Shown here: positions 4,990 to 6,027 of the stretch, in pieces
How the letters are laid out: every line of letters begins with the position of its first letter
How positions within the stretch are numbered: position 1 is the stretch's first letter
Translations under genes and position numbers: made by a program
The notes under the pieces: model-generated
Told to the model about the DNA's origin: nothing
Seen by the model: only the letters and a program-made list of their open reading frames with translations
The model's database searches: none
Assembly: GCA_915069725.1 (NCBI GenBank)
Contig: CAJZFF010000128.1
Coordinates: 1-6,027 of the forward strand
DNA from: an uncultured Actinomyces sp.
GTDB taxonomy: Bacteria; Actinomycetota; Actinomycetes; Actinomycetales; Actinomycetaceae
Direction: 5' to 3'
Length of the DNA: 6,027 nt

Positions 4990-6027
4990 ATGGCGCAGAT
5001 GATTCCCCTGGAGGACTACGTCGCCCAGGTGCTTGGGGCCCTGTCGCCCCTGGAAGGCAGCCGCCTGGCGCTGGGACAGGCGCACGGCAGGGTGCTGGCC
5101 GAGGACGTGACCGCCGCCGTCCCGGTGCCGCCGTGGACGAACTCGGCGATGGACGGCTACGCGGTGCGCGCGAAGGACACGACCGGCGCCTGCCCGCAGA
5201 CGCCCGTGGTTCTGCCGGTGAGCGGGGACGTTCCGGCCGGCGCCGCACCGCGGCCCCTCGCGGAGGGAACCGCCCAACGGATCATGACCGGGGCGATGCT
5301 GCCTGAGGGCGCGGACGCAGTGGTCAAGGTGGAGGACACCGATCAGGCTCCCGGCCCGCACCCGCTTCCCGAGCGCGTCGAGATCCGCGCGGCAGTAGCC
5401 CCTGGGCTCAGCGTGCGCCGTGCCGGGGAGGACGTGGCGGCGGGCGATCCGGTCATGGCGGCGGGGACGAGACTGTCGGCGGCGGCCATCTCCGCCCTGG
5501 CCTCCGTGGGGCTCGGCTCGGTGCTGGTGAGTCCGCAGGTGCGCGTGGCCGTGGTCTCCACCGGGGCCGAGCTGCGTGACGCCGGCCAGGCGCTGGAGCC
5601 CGGGACGATTCCCGACTCCAACTCCCTGCTGCTGGCCGGGCTGGTCGCCGAGCAGGGTGCCGTGTGCACGAGCGTGGCCCGCAGCGGCGACACGGCCGAG
5701 GCCCTGGCTGAAGTGTTGCAGCAGGCTGCGTCCGGTGCCGACCTCATCGTCACCTCCGGGGGCGTGTCCGCGGGGGCCTTCGATCCTCTGACGATGCTGG
5801 CGAAGGCTCAGCGGAGCGAGCAGGCCCCGGTGCATCTGGACTTCGTCAAGGTGGCCATGCAGCCGGGCAAGCCCCAGGGGCACGGCTGGGTGCTCGCCGA
5901 CGACGGCCGGCGGGTGCCGATCATCTGCCTGCCGGGCAACCCGGTGAGTGTCCTGGTCTCCTTCACGACCATCGTGGCGCCCGCGCTGGCCCGCCTGGCC
6001 GGGCACAGCACCAGCCCGGATGCCGGA
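4990..6027 (+). CDS. moeA: Molybdopterin molybdotransferase MoeA (3' end outside window)
   Basis: MoeA inserts molybdate into adenylylated molybdopterin, completing the basic molybdenum cofactor in the cytosol. The 346 codons present cover most of a protein that is usually about 400 residues. What is missing is probably the end of the third domain and domain IV. Family motifs appear in order: PPWTNSAMDGYAV (47-59), RIMTGAMLPEGADAVV (97-112), RRAGEDV (143-149), VVSTGAELRDAG (188-199), GTIPDSNS (205-212), TSGGVSAGAFD (255-265), VAMQPGKPQG (288-297) and CLPGNPVS (313-320). The usual DxxK after SGGVS is D265-PLT here, so the lysine is not in its expected place. ATG 4990 has AAGGAAGGA at 4976-4984, ending 5 bases before it. 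It is divergent from moaE and opens to the right, perhaps leading into more cofactor genes. Confidence 0.95.
   Translation, partial: MAQMIPLEDYVAQVLGALSPLEGSRLALGQAHGRVLAEDVTAAVPVPPWTNSAMDGYAVRAKDTTGACPQTPVVLPVSGDVPAGAAPRPLAEGTAQRIMTGAMLPEGADAVVKVEDTDQAPGPHPLPERVEIRAAVAPGLSVRRAGEDVAAGDPVMAAGTRLSAAAISALASVGLGSVLVSPQVRVAVVSTGAELRDAGQALEPGTIPDSNSLLLAGLVAEQGAVCTSVARSGDTAEALAEVLQQAASGADLIVTSGGVSAGAFDPLTMLAKAQRSEQAPVHLDFVKVAMQPGKPQGHGWVLADDGRRVPIICLPGNPVSVLVSFTTIVAPALARLAGHSTSPDAG

Noticed and set aside
4795..6006. Minus-strand 403-codon frame opposite moeA
   Set aside because: The composition is low-complexity (Gly, His, Arg, Gln) and the plus strand is an unambiguous moeA.

Overview
The window is high-GC DNA (roughly 70% by eye) with dense coding, GTG as well as ATG starts, and TANNNT -10 hexamers placed directly at start codons. 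This points to an actinobacterium. The gene content, with nitrite or NO-related membrane proteins beside molybdenum-cofactor genes, would fit an Actinomyces-like organism. That genus-level guess is inference from style and content, not from a marker gene.

Layout. (1) Positions 1-2010, minus strand: two translationally coupled membrane-protein genes. The upstream one (829-2010) is a multi-pass, histidine-containing membrane protein. The downstream one (832 down to 1, cut by the window edge) looks like the N-terminal membrane region of an actinobacterial membrane-fused copper nitrite reductase or multicopper oxidase. (2) Positions 2011-2268: a divergent control region with a perfect 16-bp-arm palindrome and a four-unit, 22-bp-period repeat array that runs up to the -35 of the next gene. 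(3) Positions 2269-2565, plus strand: a 98-aa DUF2249 protein with a CxCHxH motif near its N-terminus. (4) Positions 2687-4249, plus strand: moaA and moaD, 24 bases apart. (5) Positions 4344-4811, minus strand: moaE, convergent to moaD, with a stem-loop between them. (6) From 4990 to the right edge, plus strand: moeA, incomplete at its 3' end.

How it works together. MoaA starts molybdopterin synthesis from GTP. MoaD and MoaE form molybdopterin synthase, and MoeA inserts molybdate. In this setting the cofactor most likely serves a molybdoenzyme such as nitrate reductase, which is not in the window. The left-hand genes would then handle the nitrite or NO produced. MoaC, MoeB/MoaB/Mog and MobA are not seen here. 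The known families are mostly ordinary. The parts most worth a second look are the repeat array and palindrome in the divergent region, the coupled membrane-protein pair, and the small DUF2249 protein with its possible metal-binding motif.
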